In this document: positions 21,070-29,584 of the stretch, piece after piece
How the letters are laid out: every line of letters begins with the position of its first letter
Position numbering within the stretch: the stretch's first letter is position 1
Assembly (NCBI GenBank): GCA_025359105.1
Contig: JANYHK010000099.1
Span: forward strand, 1 to 64,000
DNA length: 64,000 nucleotides
Source of the DNA: Myxococcales bacterium
GTDB taxonomy: Bacteria; Myxococcota_A; Polyangia; Polyangiales; Polyangiaceae
Direction of reading: 5' to 3'
Program-made: the position numbers and the translations under genes
The notes under the pieces: generated by a model
What the model was told of the DNA's origin: nothing
The model's database searches: none
The model's input: only the letters and a program-made list of their open reading frames with translations

Positions 21070-22134
21070 CTACGGCGCCCCAGATCGCGCCAGGGCCTCC
21101 CAGTGCTCGGTGAAGTGCTTGTGGAGCTGCCGCCATTCGGCATAGGTGCCCGTCTCGTTGCCCAGGCGCTCCTGCCACTCGGCGTCGACCTTCGCGCGGC
21201 GCTCGAGCGAGGCCAGGCCGTACTTCGCGAAGATCGCCTCCTCCTGGTCGGGAAAGACCTCGAGCTCCGCGCGCAGCGCCGCGTACTGGGCGAGCGTCAG
21301 CTCCTGGCCGACCGCCATCGGGGGCGCCAGGGTCACGCTCTCCGGCGCCGGGAGCTCGAAGTCGTCGGGGAGGCGCACCGAGTCGAACGGGCTGGCCGCG
21401 CCCGGAATCGTCATGTCCATCGACGGCGGGACGAGCTCCCCGTCCTCGTCGATGACCAGCGCCCGCGTCTCGACCGCGGTGGCGAGCCCGTCCTCGATCC
21501 CGGTCGCCACCGGCGCGCGCGCGCGCACGGGGACCGCGATCGGCCCTCCGGAGGAGGGCAATGCCGCGAGGATCGACGGCGGCGCGGGGGGCCCAGCCGC
21601 CGGCATCTCCATGCGGATCGTCCCGGTTCGCCGACGGGCCGGGAGCCGGAGCTCGAGCGGCACGGGCTTTCGCATCGGCGGCGGCGCAGGGTTCTCCTCC
21701 TGCATCACCTCCGCGATCGTCTTCTGCAGCTCCGGCTCGTCCGCGATGCGCCGCGCCCAGTGCCGCTGCAAGCGCACCAGATCGTTCTGCTCGAGGCCTC
21801 GGTGGCGCAAGAACGCGAGCGGCTCGCTCGCCGCGGCCCATGCCCGCGCGAAGCGGATCCACGCGGCGGGGTCCTCGTCGAGCGGCGGGATCGGGCGCCG
21901 GTAGGAGTCCTGCGCCCGCAAGAGCGCGGCTTCGAACGTGTTGCCGAGCGTCCCGTCGCGATCGAGATCCTCGGCCAGCGTCTCGATCCACGCCTCGTCG
22001 ATAGGCGGCCACGCTTCCGGCACGATCCCGATCTGGTCGAGCACGAGCTCGAGCGGGAAGCCCTCCGCCGTCGCCGCGTAGACCGCCGCGTAGGCCTGGA
22101 CCGTCAGCCCGTGAATGACGACCGGCTCATCCAT
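21070..22134 (-). CDS. helical-repeat protein associated with the VgrG operon
   Basis: 354 residues, not assigned to a named family with certainty. Three or more related helical units share a Tyr/Phe-Ala start, an alternating helix and a late Trp: YAAVYAATAEGFPLELVL..., FARAWAAASEPLAFLRHRGL and YAALRAELEVFPDQEEAIF. A Pro-rich middle (about 140-275) separates the last unit. It overlaps the end of the DUF2169 gene by 8 bases. Such repeats suggest a protein-binding scaffold, perhaps for spike cargo; this is inference. Confidence 0.68.
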   Translation of the reverse strand: MDEPVVIHGLTVQAYAAVYAATAEGFPLELVLDQIGIVPEAWPPIDEAWIETLAEDLDRDGTLGNTFEAALLRAQDSYRRPIPPLDEDPAAWIRFARAWAAASEPLAFLRHRGLEQNDLVRLQRHWARRIADEPELQKTIAEVMQEENPAPPPMRKPVPLELRLPARRRTGTIRMEMPAAGPPAPPSILAALPSSGGPIAVPVRARAPVATGIEDGLATAVETRALVIDEDGELVPPSMDMTIPGAASPFDSVRLPDDFELPAPESVTLAPPMAVGQELTLAQYAALRAELEVFPDQEEAIFAKYGLASLERRAKVDAEWQERLGNETGTYAEWRQLHKHFTEHWEALARSGAP

Positions 22135-23116
22135 CGAGATCGGCCCGGATCTCGCGGAGCGTGTCGTGCCCGCGTCCGATGGGAAAGGCCTTGCGCACGA
22201 CCATCTCGAAGCGCCGCTTGCCCGGCTCGATGATCACCGTGTCGATCGTCGGCCGCACGACCTCGGTGCGCGAGTCGTAGAGCGCCTCGAGCATGACCGG
22301 CATCTTCGGGATCCGGAACGCGAACAAGTCGTGGGACATGCCGAGCACCGACACGTTGTCCCCCATCGCGAGCGACGGCTCGATGATGAGCGCGGGGGTG
22401 GCGACGTTGTTGTGGCGGACGTCGAAATCGAGCGGCATGAGCGGCATGCGGGTCTTCTGCCAGGCCGCGTCGAACGTGCCCGCGAGCTCGCGGCGCGGTG
22501 ACCAGTGCGGCAGCAGCGGACCGAGCCCGGCCGGTGGGTGCCGATCCTTCGACGTCTTGTACGGCATCCCCGGATGCTCGATCTGCGGCGCCAGCTTGCC
22601 CACCAGATCGCGATCCCGCTTGGCCACCCCGACGCCCGCGGGGTTGCGCGCCTCGACGACGCTGTAGTCCTCGGCGACGCCGCCGTACGCGCGCTCCCAC
22701 GCGATCGGCATCTCCTCGAACGGCACCGACGCGCTGATCGCCACCTCGGCCAGCGCCCGGAAATACTCCCGCATCCCGTGCACCTTGAGCGCGACCGATT
22801 TGCTCCGCACCTGCACACCGACGTCGACCGACGTGACCCGCTTCTTCGCGACCGCGCTGCCGACGAGGATCACGTCGGTCCCGCGCTTCTCGATGCAGAG
22901 GTCGCTCGGGTAGCGTGCGCTCGAGCGCTCGGGGTTCTTGGGATCGGTGAGCTCGTCCACCACGCGCACCGCCACCGGATCGTCGGCGAGAACGATCTCG
23001 TCCGGCGACTTCACGGTGAAGGTCGCCTTGAGGATGACGATCACGACCTCGCGACCGATCCCGTCGAGCATCGGCACGTCGATCGACGCGTAGGGTGTGG
23101 CGTTGGCGAACGGCAT
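22127..23116 (-). CDS. DUF2169 family protein, T6SS cargo adaptor
   Basis: 329 residues from ATG 23116; the open frame continues upstream but only with non-coding-like sequence. Family features include the early VPMLDGIGREVVIVILKATF, ERSSARYPSDLC, PFEEMPIAWERAYGG, RNPAGVG and a late PLMPLDFDVRHNNVATPALI. DUF2169 proteins are regularly encoded next to VgrG, PAAR and effector genes and are thought to help load effectors on the spike. It follows the decayed immunity array and overlaps the helical-repeat gene. Confidence 0.9.
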   Translation of the reverse strand: MPFANATPYASIDVPMLDGIGREVVIVILKATFTVKSPDEIVLADDPVAVRVVDELTDPKNPERSSARYPSDLCIEKRGTDVILVGSAVAKKRVTSVDVGVQVRSKSVALKVHGMREYFRALAEVAISASVPFEEMPIAWERAYGGVAEDYSVVEARNPAGVGVAKRDRDLVGKLAPQIEHPGMPYKTSKDRHPPAGLGPLLPHWSPRRELAGTFDAAWQKTRMPLMPLDFDVRHNNVATPALIIEPSLAMGDNVSVLGMSHDLFAFRIPKMPVMLEALYDSRTEVVRPTIDTVIIEPGKRRFEMVVRKAFPIGRGHDTLREIRADLDG

Positions 23117-23127
23117 CCGCAGGAACC

Positions 23128-23793
23128 TTATAACCGATCGAAAGCGCGGTGGGCCAGGCAGGTCATCGCCGCGCACGCGCGCCGGCTACCGCGCCAGGCC
23201 GAGCTCGTGGAGCATCTTCGCGGAGGCGAGTTGCTCGTCGCGCTTCGGACCCAGCGCTGCAGGGATGAGCACGGCCTCGTCGCCGAGCGGACGCTCCGCG
23301 ACGACGTCGCCGATCGCGATCTGCCACGTTCTGCACGGGATCTCGCGCGAGCTCGGATCTCGCATCGCATCGTCCCGGCACTCTCGTACTTGCACTTCTT
23401 CGCGCTGACCTTGCGGACGACCCCGTACGTCGTCATCGCCCGAACGTGACGCCCGACGACGGTCCATGCGCGCTGCACCTCCGGCTTCGTCGAGAGAATG
23501 CCGATCGTCGATTGCCGCAGCTTGTTGTCCTTCGGACGTTCCACTTCGATGTTGATGACATCTCCAGGAGAGTATTCACCCTCGGGCGCGCCTGCCGCGC
23601 CGACGACGAACGCGAAGCTGATGAACTTCTCGTTCTCGAACGCCTTGAGTATGTCGGTGACCGCCAGGACGACGGTCTTCAACGGAGGGAACTCCGTGTA
23701 CATCACGCGCGCTTTGGCGCTCTCGGCGACCCATTGCACCAGCGCAAGCAACTCGCCGGGGGCTGCGTGAAACTGTATCGACGACGAGCTCAT
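23128..23793 (-). CDS. chimeric immunity-like reading frame, 3' part scrambled
   Basis: Residues 1-130 read as a normal small protein (MSSSSIQFHAAPGELLALVQ start, GAGGG-like site upstream), plausibly an immunity protein. At YGVVRKVSAKKCKYES the frame becomes homologous to YGVVRNVVAKRCKYKS of the immunity candidate 1.2 kb upstream. After that the frame runs into Arg/Ser-rich sequence that is clearly out of frame. The real 3' end of the original gene is therefore lost or ends near this junction. Its protective function, if any, rests on the N-terminal part. Confidence 0.5.
   Translation of the reverse strand: MSSSSIQFHAAPGELLALVQWVAESAKARVMYTEFPPLKTVVLAVTDILKAFENEKFISFAFVVGAAGAPEGEYSPGDVINIEVERPKDNKLRQSTIGILSTKPEVQRAWTVVGRHVRAMTTYGVVRKVSAKKCKYESAGTMRCEIRARARSRAERGRSRSATSSRSVRSATRPCSSLQRWVRSATSNSPPRRCSTSSAWRGSRRACAAMTCLAHRAFDRL
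23186..23440 (-). pseudogene. internally deleted, frameshifted remnant of the Rhs immunity gene
   Basis: The segment at about 23385-23440 matches the middle of the intact gene (YGVVR...KCKY). The segment 23186-23335, in another frame, encodes a matching C-terminus: DEQLASAKMLHELGLAR against ADQLASAELLHRLGLAK of the intact copy. The piece between them is missing and the frame changes. This is a decayed second copy fused to the 3' end of the chimeric frame. Confidence 0.75.
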
Positions 23794-23810
23794 ACTTCCC
23801 TCGAATGCCT

Positions 23811-23980
23811 TAGCTCACGAACGGATCCACCCTCGCGCCCGACATCGGGGATCCCCATCCGTGTCGTATGGACAACGCACCCACGCCGCTACCCGTCGAG
23901 CCCGTCCAGGAAGTGCTGGGCGCGCTTCCGGGTATCGTCGTCCGCTCCGCGCGATCCAGCTCGTAGAGCTTCCGCTCCAT
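23811..23980 (-). other. possible 55-codon remnant in the immunity array
   Basis: An ATG at 23980 opens MERKLYELDRAER, which looks like protein. Afterwards the plausible continuation moves to a different frame (DDDTRKRAQHFLDGLDG followed by a stop). Either a short gene or a frameshifted relic of another immunity gene; weak evidence. Confidence 0.25.
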
Positions 23981-23993
23981 TGCCGTTGCCGCA

Positions 23994-24404
23994 CTACGTC
24001 GACGTCCACAAATACATCGCCTTCTTTGCCTTCTTCGACTGGAGCGCGAGCGCGCGCAGCCCGTTGAGCAGTGCCTCCACCTCCTTGGGCTCCCAGTCGA
24101 CCTCCTCGGTCGCAGCCATCGCTTGGCTCGTCTTCGGGAGCGCTGCGTCAGTCAACGCGGCAAGCGCTTCCACCATCGGGGCGGTAAGCTTCTGAACGAA
24201 CCATGCGTAGTCGTCACCGGAGAGGATCGGTTCGCCGGGCTCCAGCCCTTCCTTTCCGGCGCCCAGCATCTCGGACAAGGAACCGAGGGGAATCAGGCCG
24301 AACCCCTTGGCGTCCACTCGCGGAAACTCCTTTGGCACACCGCGACCTGAGACTCGGCGAAGCTCGCTTTCCGGCGCGAGGAAGTAATCGGAGAGGACGC
24401 CCAT
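23994..24404 (-). CDS. small immunity-like protein (136 aa)
   Basis: Cytosolic, no signal or membrane segment, not recognised. It starts MGVLSDYFLAPESELRRVSG and has an all-helical C-terminal half (EVEALLNGLRALALQSKKAK). Size, charge and position after the Rhs toxin and its first immunity candidate fit an orphan immunity gene kept in the array. ATG 24404 lacks a Shine-Dalgarno and follows an in-frame TAA that ends the preceding remnant. The DNA looks intact. Confidence 0.6.
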   Translation of the reverse strand: MGVLSDYFLAPESELRRVSGRGVPKEFPRVDAKGFGLIPLGSLSEMLGAGKEGLEPGEPILSGDDYAWFVQKLTAPMVEALAALTDAALPKTSQAMAATEEVDWEPKEVEALLNGLRALALQSKKAKKAMYLWTST

Positions 24405-24520
24405 GCGGGCAGGTTACGCGATCGCCGCTGGGGTAGGCCAGGCGGCTCGAGCTACCGCCTCGTCGCCGCGGGAACGCTCCGCGACGATGTCGCCGATGCG
24501 GTCTGGCACGTTCTGCTCGC
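24405..24520 (-). pseudogene. second C-terminal remnant of the Rhs immunity family
   Basis: Directly after the stop of the intact immunity candidate, one frame reads NVPDRIGDIVAERSRGDEAV and stops with TAA. It matches IAIGDVVAERPLGDEAV in the remnant at 23186-23335. At DNA level 24457-24516 and 23274-23334 agree at nearly all positions with a few indels. This shows repeated duplication and decay of the same 3' end. Confidence 0.7.
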
Positions 24521-24524
24521 CTCG

Positions 24525-25175
24525 CTACTTCGCGAGGCCCAGCCGGTGGAGCAGCTCCGCCGAGGCGAGCTGGTCCGCCAGGTCCTTGCTACGCCTCTCG
24601 GGAATCAGGAGAACTTCCGCCGTCGTGGCCCCCTCGCGCGCCATGCGACGGATGGCGCTTCGCCACACCTTGTAGGGGAGGTCTTCCCACCCCGTGATCT
24701 TCCGCGCATCCTCCTGGCGAACGGCCACCTGCGTCGCAGGGTCACGCCGCAACAGCTCCGACGGGATGCCGCGAAGATCGAGCTCCACGAACTCCGCGTC
24801 GCGAACGTCGAGCGCCCAGTCCACCGCAGCGTAGTACGCGCTGGCGTCCATCTGCGCATGGCTCGTGGGGTGCACGAACCACTTGCCGAATTTTCCTTTC
24901 AAGACGACGTGCTTGAAGAGGCAATTCGAAATCGAGAGGATGGCCGCGCCGCTGTCCAGGTCCTCGATCGTCGCCTCTTCCAGGATGGCGTCGAACGGCG
25001 ACGTGCTCTTGTATTTGCACCTCTTCGCGACGACGTTGCGGACGACCCCGTACGGCCCCACACCGCCGCGCACGTTGCAGCCGTCGAACACGCACTGATC
25101 GAACGCCGCGTCGGCGAGAACGCCACCGCGCTTCAGCTCGAGATCCTTGAAGGTCTGCTTGACGTAGGTCTTCAT
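24525..25175 (-). CDS. candidate immunity protein for the Rhs toxin (216 aa)
   Basis: ATG 25175 overlaps the Rhs stop as ATGA (25172-25175), so the two are probably translated together. 216 residues, soluble. The N-terminal half has pentapeptide-like or short beta-helix character (AFDQCVFDGCNV; ILSISNCLFKHVVLKGKF). The C-terminus is helical and ends ELLHRLGLAK. It is not matched to a named family. Position and coupling make it the likely protector against the C-terminal Rhs domain. Two decayed partial copies lie downstream. Confidence 0.72.
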   Translation of the reverse strand: MKTYVKQTFKDLELKRGGVLADAAFDQCVFDGCNVRGGVGPYGVVRNVVAKRCKYKSTSPFDAILEEATIEDLDSGAAILSISNCLFKHVVLKGKFGKWFVHPTSHAQMDASAYYAAVDWALDVRDAEFVELDLRGIPSELLRRDPATQVAVRQEDARKITGWEDLPYKVWRSAIRRMAREGATTAEVLLIPERRSKDLADQLASAELLHRLGLAK

Positions 25176-28100
25176 GGGAACGGAAGGGCGTCGACCTGGG
25201 CTTGGGTCAACGCAGGATACGTCAGGACGACGTCGATCTTGTTGTCGCCGGTTCGTGCCTCGTGCGCCGCGACGGTTCCCGGGTTGTCCGTCGTGATGTC
25301 GTAGCGCGTGCCGTCGGCCCCCTTGTAGTCCGCGCGCGGGCCGGTCTGCACCTTGACGCTGCCGTCGAGCTCGGCATCGGCCTTGACGAGCGCGTCCAGC
25401 TCCCGTTCCACGGCGGTGCCGAAGAAGCAGCGTTTGAGGAAGGGTTTCTCCTCGGTTGCCTCGAGCTCCTTCTTCGTGAGGTGCTCCTCGAACTTCCCTT
25501 CCGGGTCCTCCATCACGTTCTTGTAGGCCTTCTTCGCGAGCTGCTTCATGCGCGCGGTCGCGCACAGTCCCAACGGATCTGTGTCCGTCGTCGGCGCCCC
25601 TTCGAAGCCGCTGAGGTTCGCGCCGCCGGCGATACCCAGCGGGTCGGGCGAGATCCACCGCGCCCGCGCCGGATCGAAGTAGCGGAAGCGCGTGTACGCG
25701 AGGCCCGTCTCGTCGTCGAAGTATTGCCCGAGGAGCCGAAACGGCGACTCGACGCGCGAGGTGCCCGCGTCGCGCCACGTCTCGGTGATGGTGCCCCACG
25801 CCGAGTGGGCCGCGCTCCAGGCTACGCGTCCATTCTCGTCGATCAGCTCCTTCGGCGTTCCAAGATGGTCGAGGACGTAGGTGAAGATCTCTCCCTGCTC
25901 TTGCTGGAGGATCGGCAGGAGCGAGCCGCGCGCGCCGTGCACGAAGACGCGCTTGCCGCGCTCGGTGTCGATCTCCTGCGCCAGGACGTCCTTGTCCCAG
26001 AGGAACGTGACCACACGCACGCGGGACGGCGTGACGCTCGGCACGCCGACGGTCGGCTCCTTCGGCACGATCTCCTTGCGCACGCGACGGGCGAACGCGT
26101 CGTACGTGTAGAGGACGCGCTCGCCGCTCGGCAGCTCCACTTCGCGAAGACGGTCGCGGCAGTCCCACCAGTATTCGGTGACCTTGCCGTCCGGGGCCGT
26201 CTCCTTCACGCGGCGGCGGCGGGCGTCGTAGGCGAGCTCGCCGTCCTCCGTTTGCTGGAGGATGTTCCCCTCGCCCACCGTCCACGGGACGGCGCGCGTC
26301 ATGAGACCTTCGACGGCCGCGCTCAGCGAGCCCGCCCCATCGTAGTAGAAGACCTCGTGCGCCTTGCCGCGCTGCGCCTCGATGAGCTGGCCCAGCTCGT
26401 CGTAGCCGTAGCGCGTCTTGCCCCAGCGCGAATCGTCGACCCCGGTGACGCGCCCGTTCGCATCGTACGACCACTTGCGCTCGGACAGGACGCGCTGCGC
26501 GGCTTCGCCAGTGCGCTCCGCGGACTTGGCGATCCGGCTCTCCAGACGGTCCATCGTGTCGTAGGTGGCGGCGATGTCGGCGGCCTTGCCGGCCTGCCGG
26601 CGCACCTCGCGACCGAGCACGTCGCGCGTGATGGTCACCTTGTGCCCGTCGTGGTCGAGCCCGATCAGCGCTCCGCCGCGATCGTAGGCGTATTTCGTCG
26701 TCTCACCGGCGGGCAGTACGCGCGTGGCGCGACGCCCGCGCGTGTCGTACGTCGACGTGATCGACTGGCCGTTCTGGATCTCTTCGAGCACGCGCCCCCA
26801 GGCGTCGCGCACGAACTTCACCACGGTCTTCCCGCTGTGTTCGGCGACGACCGCCTCGAGCATCCGTCCGATCGGATCGCGCGCGAATTTGTGCGCGCCG
26901 TGCGGCGAGTCGTCCACCAGGACGTTGCCCAGCGGATCGTAGGAGAGCTCGCGCCAGGTCTCGTCCGGATACTCCATCCGGTGGAGCCGCCCCGCCTTCG
27001 AGTACTGGTACTTGATCGCGCGCTTGTCGAACGTTCGCTCTTCGACGATGCGCCCGGCGCGATCGTAGTCGTATTCGTACGTCTCGCGCTTCGGGTTGGT
27101 GATCGTTCGAATGCGCTCGAGGCCGTCGTAGGCGAACTGCCACGTCTGGCCGTCCGGCGTCGTGCTGCGGACGAGCACGCCGGTGCCCGCGTACTCCATG
27201 CGCGTTACGCGCCCCAGCGCGTCCGTCTGCTTCACGACGTTGCCCATCGCGTCGTAGGCGAACGAGACGCGCGTCCCGTCCGGCCGTTCAATCAGGACGG
27301 GCTGCCCGATCGCGTCGTATTCCACGCGCGTGGTGCGACCGAGCGCGTCGGTCTGCGTCAGGGGTCGCCCCAATGCGTCGTGGGTGTACGTCGTGGCCGC
27401 GCCGCGCGCGTCCGTCTCCTTCACCAGGTTCTGCTTCTCGTCGTACGCGTACGACCGGAGCATGCTCTCGTCCGCGTAGAGGTACGCGACGTGCCCGGCA
27501 CCGTCGTAGCCGAGCTTGTAGACGAGCCCCGTCGGGCTTTGGACGAGGACCGGCTCGCCCTGCGCGTTGTACGAGAACGCCGTGGCGTGCCCCTCCGACG
27601 AAATGCGCCGCACGGCCAGGTCGCCGCGGTAGACCCAGCGCATTTCGTTGCCCGCGGGATCGCGCGCAAGCACGCGGTTGCCGCGCTCGTCGTACTCGTA
27701 CTCCCACGCCTCACCGGCCCCGTTGGCCTCGGACAGCACCAGGAGATCGTCGTCGTAGGCGTACTCTTCGACGAAATCGCCGTCGGGGGTCGACTCCTTG
27801 AGGAGCGCACCTTTCTCGCTCCACGTGTAAGTTCGGACCTCTTCGTCGGCCGCGACGGTCGTACCTGCCTTGAGATCGTAAATGAGCTCGACGTCGTGCA
27901 GGTCGTCGTCGCCCCACGTGTGTACGCATAGCCCCGTCTCGTCGTCGTAGGCGTAGTGGAACGAGTGGCCGTTCTTCAAGGTCGCCTTCACCATCCGGTG
28001 AAGCGCGTCGTACGCGAAGTGGTCGGCGTGCCCGAGCGCGTTGGTCGCGCGCGCCAGCTCACCGTACCTGGTGTACGCGTACGCGACGGCTTGCTGCTCG

Positions 28101-28798
28101 GCCCCCTCCGTCCACGCCGCGACCCGCTGCACGTAGCCCTTCGCGTCGTACGTGAGTCGCAGCTCGCGGCCCGACGCGCGCACGGCGACGAGCCGACCCG
28201 ACGCGTACGTCAGCTCGACGCGGTTGCCCCATGCGTCCGTGATCTCGCGAAGCATCGCCGGACCGCCGCGGTCGAGCGGCACGAACAGCCGCTTGATGCG
28301 CGTGTCGAGCTTCGTGATCTCGAAGCGATCGTCCTCCAGGCGTGTGATCGAGAGGCGCTCGCCTCGGTGGAGCACCGGTTGGTGCCGCTCCGGGACCGGC
28401 GGCAGGACGAGCTCCGTGCCGTCCTCGTCGCGAAGCGTGAGGTCTCCGTCGCGAACGTCGACCCACTGATGGAGAGCGTGCGTCCAGCCGCCGCGCCCGA
28501 GGGGCGAGGTCTCGTCGGAGAACGCCGACGAGTACGTGCGCTGCCACAGGACGGGGATCGGTCCGCGCAGGACGAGCTCGAGTGCCTCGTCGACCACCTG
28601 GCCCGAAACGACGTTGACCGGGTGTCCCTTCTTCTTCTGCTTCTTGCCCTTCGCCTTGCTGCGGATCTTCTTCTTCTTCGCGCCGGACATGCCCACGTCC
28701 GGCTTCTTCATCGTGGTCGGCTGGGAAGCTGCGGGGGGACCGCCGTTCGCGGCGGTACCCCGATCCATCAGCTTGTTGAGCTTCTTGTGGCTGGGCAC
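25172..28798 (-). CDS. Rhs-family polymorphic toxin with C-terminal effector domain
   Basis: 1208 residues from GTG 28798. A Lys-rich N-terminus (KKKKIRSKAKGKKQKKKG) precedes a DUF6531-type start (HPVNVVSGQVVDEALELVL). Many YD repeats follow, such as YDALHRMVKATLKNGHSFHY, with the core-closing RYFDPARARWISPDPLG near 1055. After a second DPLGL come 130 unique residues (25175-25564), the toxin. These hold GTAVERELDALVKADAELDG, YDITTDN and HEAR, faintly like a PD-(D/E)xK nuclease but without a sure active site. It has no PAAR domain of its own; the preceding gene supplies one. Confidence 0.93.
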   Translation of the reverse strand: MPSHKKLNKLMDRGTAANGGPPAASQPTTMKKPDVGMSGAKKKKIRSKAKGKKQKKKGHPVNVVSGQVVDEALELVLRGPIPVLWQRTYSSAFSDETSPLGRGGWTHALHQWVDVRDGDLTLRDEDGTELVLPPVPERHQPVLHRGERLSITRLEDDRFEITKLDTRIKRLFVPLDRGGPAMLREITDAWGNRVELTYASGRLVAVRASGRELRLTYDAKGYVQRVAAWTEGAEQQAVAYAYTRYGELARATNALGHADHFAYDALHRMVKATLKNGHSFHYAYDDETGLCVHTWGDDDLHDVELIYDLKAGTTVAADEEVRTYTWSEKGALLKESTPDGDFVEEYAYDDDLLVLSEANGAGEAWEYEYDERGNRVLARDPAGNEMRWVYRGDLAVRRISSEGHATAFSYNAQGEPVLVQSPTGLVYKLGYDGAGHVAYLYADESMLRSYAYDEKQNLVKETDARGAATTYTHDALGRPLTQTDALGRTTRVEYDAIGQPVLIERPDGTRVSFAYDAMGNVVKQTDALGRVTRMEYAGTGVLVRSTTPDGQTWQFAYDGLERIRTITNPKRETYEYDYDRAGRIVEERTFDKRAIKYQYSKAGRLHRMEYPDETWRELSYDPLGNVLVDDSPHGAHKFARDPIGRMLEAVVAEHSGKTVVKFVRDAWGRVLEEIQNGQSITSTYDTRGRRATRVLPAGETTKYAYDRGGALIGLDHDGHKVTITRDVLGREVRRQAGKAADIAATYDTMDRLESRIAKSAERTGEAAQRVLSERKWSYDANGRVTGVDDSRWGKTRYGYDELGQLIEAQRGKAHEVFYYDGAGSLSAAVEGLMTRAVPWTVGEGNILQQTEDGELAYDARRRRVKETAPDGKVTEYWWDCRDRLREVELPSGERVLYTYDAFARRVRKEIVPKEPTVGVPSVTPSRVRVVTFLWDKDVLAQEIDTERGKRVFVHGARGSLLPILQQEQGEIFTYVLDHLGTPKELIDENGRVAWSAAHSAWGTITETWRDAGTSRVESPFRLLGQYFDDETGLAYTRFRYFDPARARWISPDPLGIAGGANLSGFEGAPTTDTDPLGLCATARMKQLAKKAYKNVMEDPEGKFEEHLTKKELEATEEKPFLKRCFFGTAVERELDALVKADAELDGSVKVQTGPRADYKGADGTRYDITTDNPGTVAAHEARTGDNKIDVVLTYPALTQAQVDALPFP

Positions 28799-29112
28799 TA
28801 GAGGACCGTGGTCTTGTTGTTGACCATCATCGTCACCAGATCGTGCAACGGGGCGGCCTGCGATGGCGCGTTCCCCGGAGCCGGCGTGACGTCGACCTTA
28901 CTGCCCTCCATCATGGCCTCACCGCCGCCGACGATGACCTTGGACGCGGTGCTGGCGCCCGTCGAAGCCGTCCCCATGTAGGGGAACGGCGCGGGCACGC
29001 CCGTCGGGGTCGCCGGCGTCATCGGTGGGATATTGCTCACCGCCGGCGGCGCCACGTACATGTGACCCGTCGAGGTGGACGCGACCTCCTTGCCGCCGAC
29101 GCTGGTAGCCAT
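28798..29112 (-). CDS. PAAR-like (DUF4150 type) spike-tip protein
   Basis: 104 residues. It opens MATSVGGKEVASTSTGHMYV, then Pro-rich IPPMTPATPTGVPAPFPYMG and a glycine turn before GSKVDVTPAPGNAPSQ. This pattern is typical of DUF4150 proteins, which cap VgrG trimers and carry effectors. Overlaps are one base on each side: TGATG with the DUF6484-like gene upstream and TAGTG with the Rhs gene downstream, so tip and toxin are co-translated. Confidence 0.85.
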   Translation of the reverse strand: MATSVGGKEVASTSTGHMYVAPPAVSNIPPMTPATPTGVPAPFPYMGTASTGASTASKVIVGGGEAMMEGSKVDVTPAPGNAPSQAAPLHDLVTMMVNNKTTVL

Positions 29113-29573
29113 CAGGGCAGCTCCACGCGGGCGGACAGCATGCGAATGAGCGACGCGATGTCGAGCACGAGCTTGCGCCCCTCGAGTCGCGCGGCGCCGG
29201 TCTTGTCGAGGCGGAGCGTGCTCTTGCCGACCTGGATCTGGACTTCGTCCGTCGCGCGGAGGCGGATCGTCTTGCCCTTGAGCTCGACGCTCTCCTCCTC
29301 ACCGCCCGGCAGCTCGCGTGGCGCGTGCAGCGCGCCAAGAATCTCCGGTCCGCGCGGCGTGTCGAGCAGCAGCACCTTCTGCCCCGTCTTCATGCAGGTC
29401 TCGACGAACCGAACCGACAGCCCCTTCTCGAGGTGCGCGCGCACGTGCCCGCCGGCGGCGAGCGCGACGCGGTACGAACCGCCCGATTCGAGCTCCACGG
29501 TGCCGGCGTGCATGCCCGGCCCGAGCGCCTTCTTGACCGCCACCCGACGACTCAACGGGGCTCGCTTGCTCAT
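29112..29573 (-). CDS. DUF6484-like VgrG-associated protein
   Basis: 153 residues from ATG 29573, preferred because AAGGAG lies 6 bases before it. ATG 29588 (five codons earlier) forms an ATGA with the VgrG stop and is an alternative. The sequence is a compact beta-rich barrel (GTVELESGGSYRVALAAGGH; TGQKVLLLDTPRGPEILGAL) with a helix at the end (LIRMLSARVELP). Such genes sit between vgrG and PAAR genes in myxobacterial loci. The family name is from memory and moderately sure. Confidence 0.65.
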   Translation of the reverse strand: MSKRAPLSRRVAVKKALGPGMHAGTVELESGGSYRVALAAGGHVRAHLEKGLSVRFVETCMKTGQKVLLLDTPRGPEILGALHAPRELPGGEEESVELKGKTIRLRATDEVQIQVGKSTLRLDKTGAARLEGRKLVLDIASLIRMLSARVELP

Positions 29574-29584
29574 CGCCATCTCCT

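Noticed and set aside
25202-27931. A very long open frame antisense to the Rhs gene
   Set aside because: It is rich in Arg and Val, lacks family signatures and mirrors the strong G+C third-position bias of the Rhs gene; a shadow.
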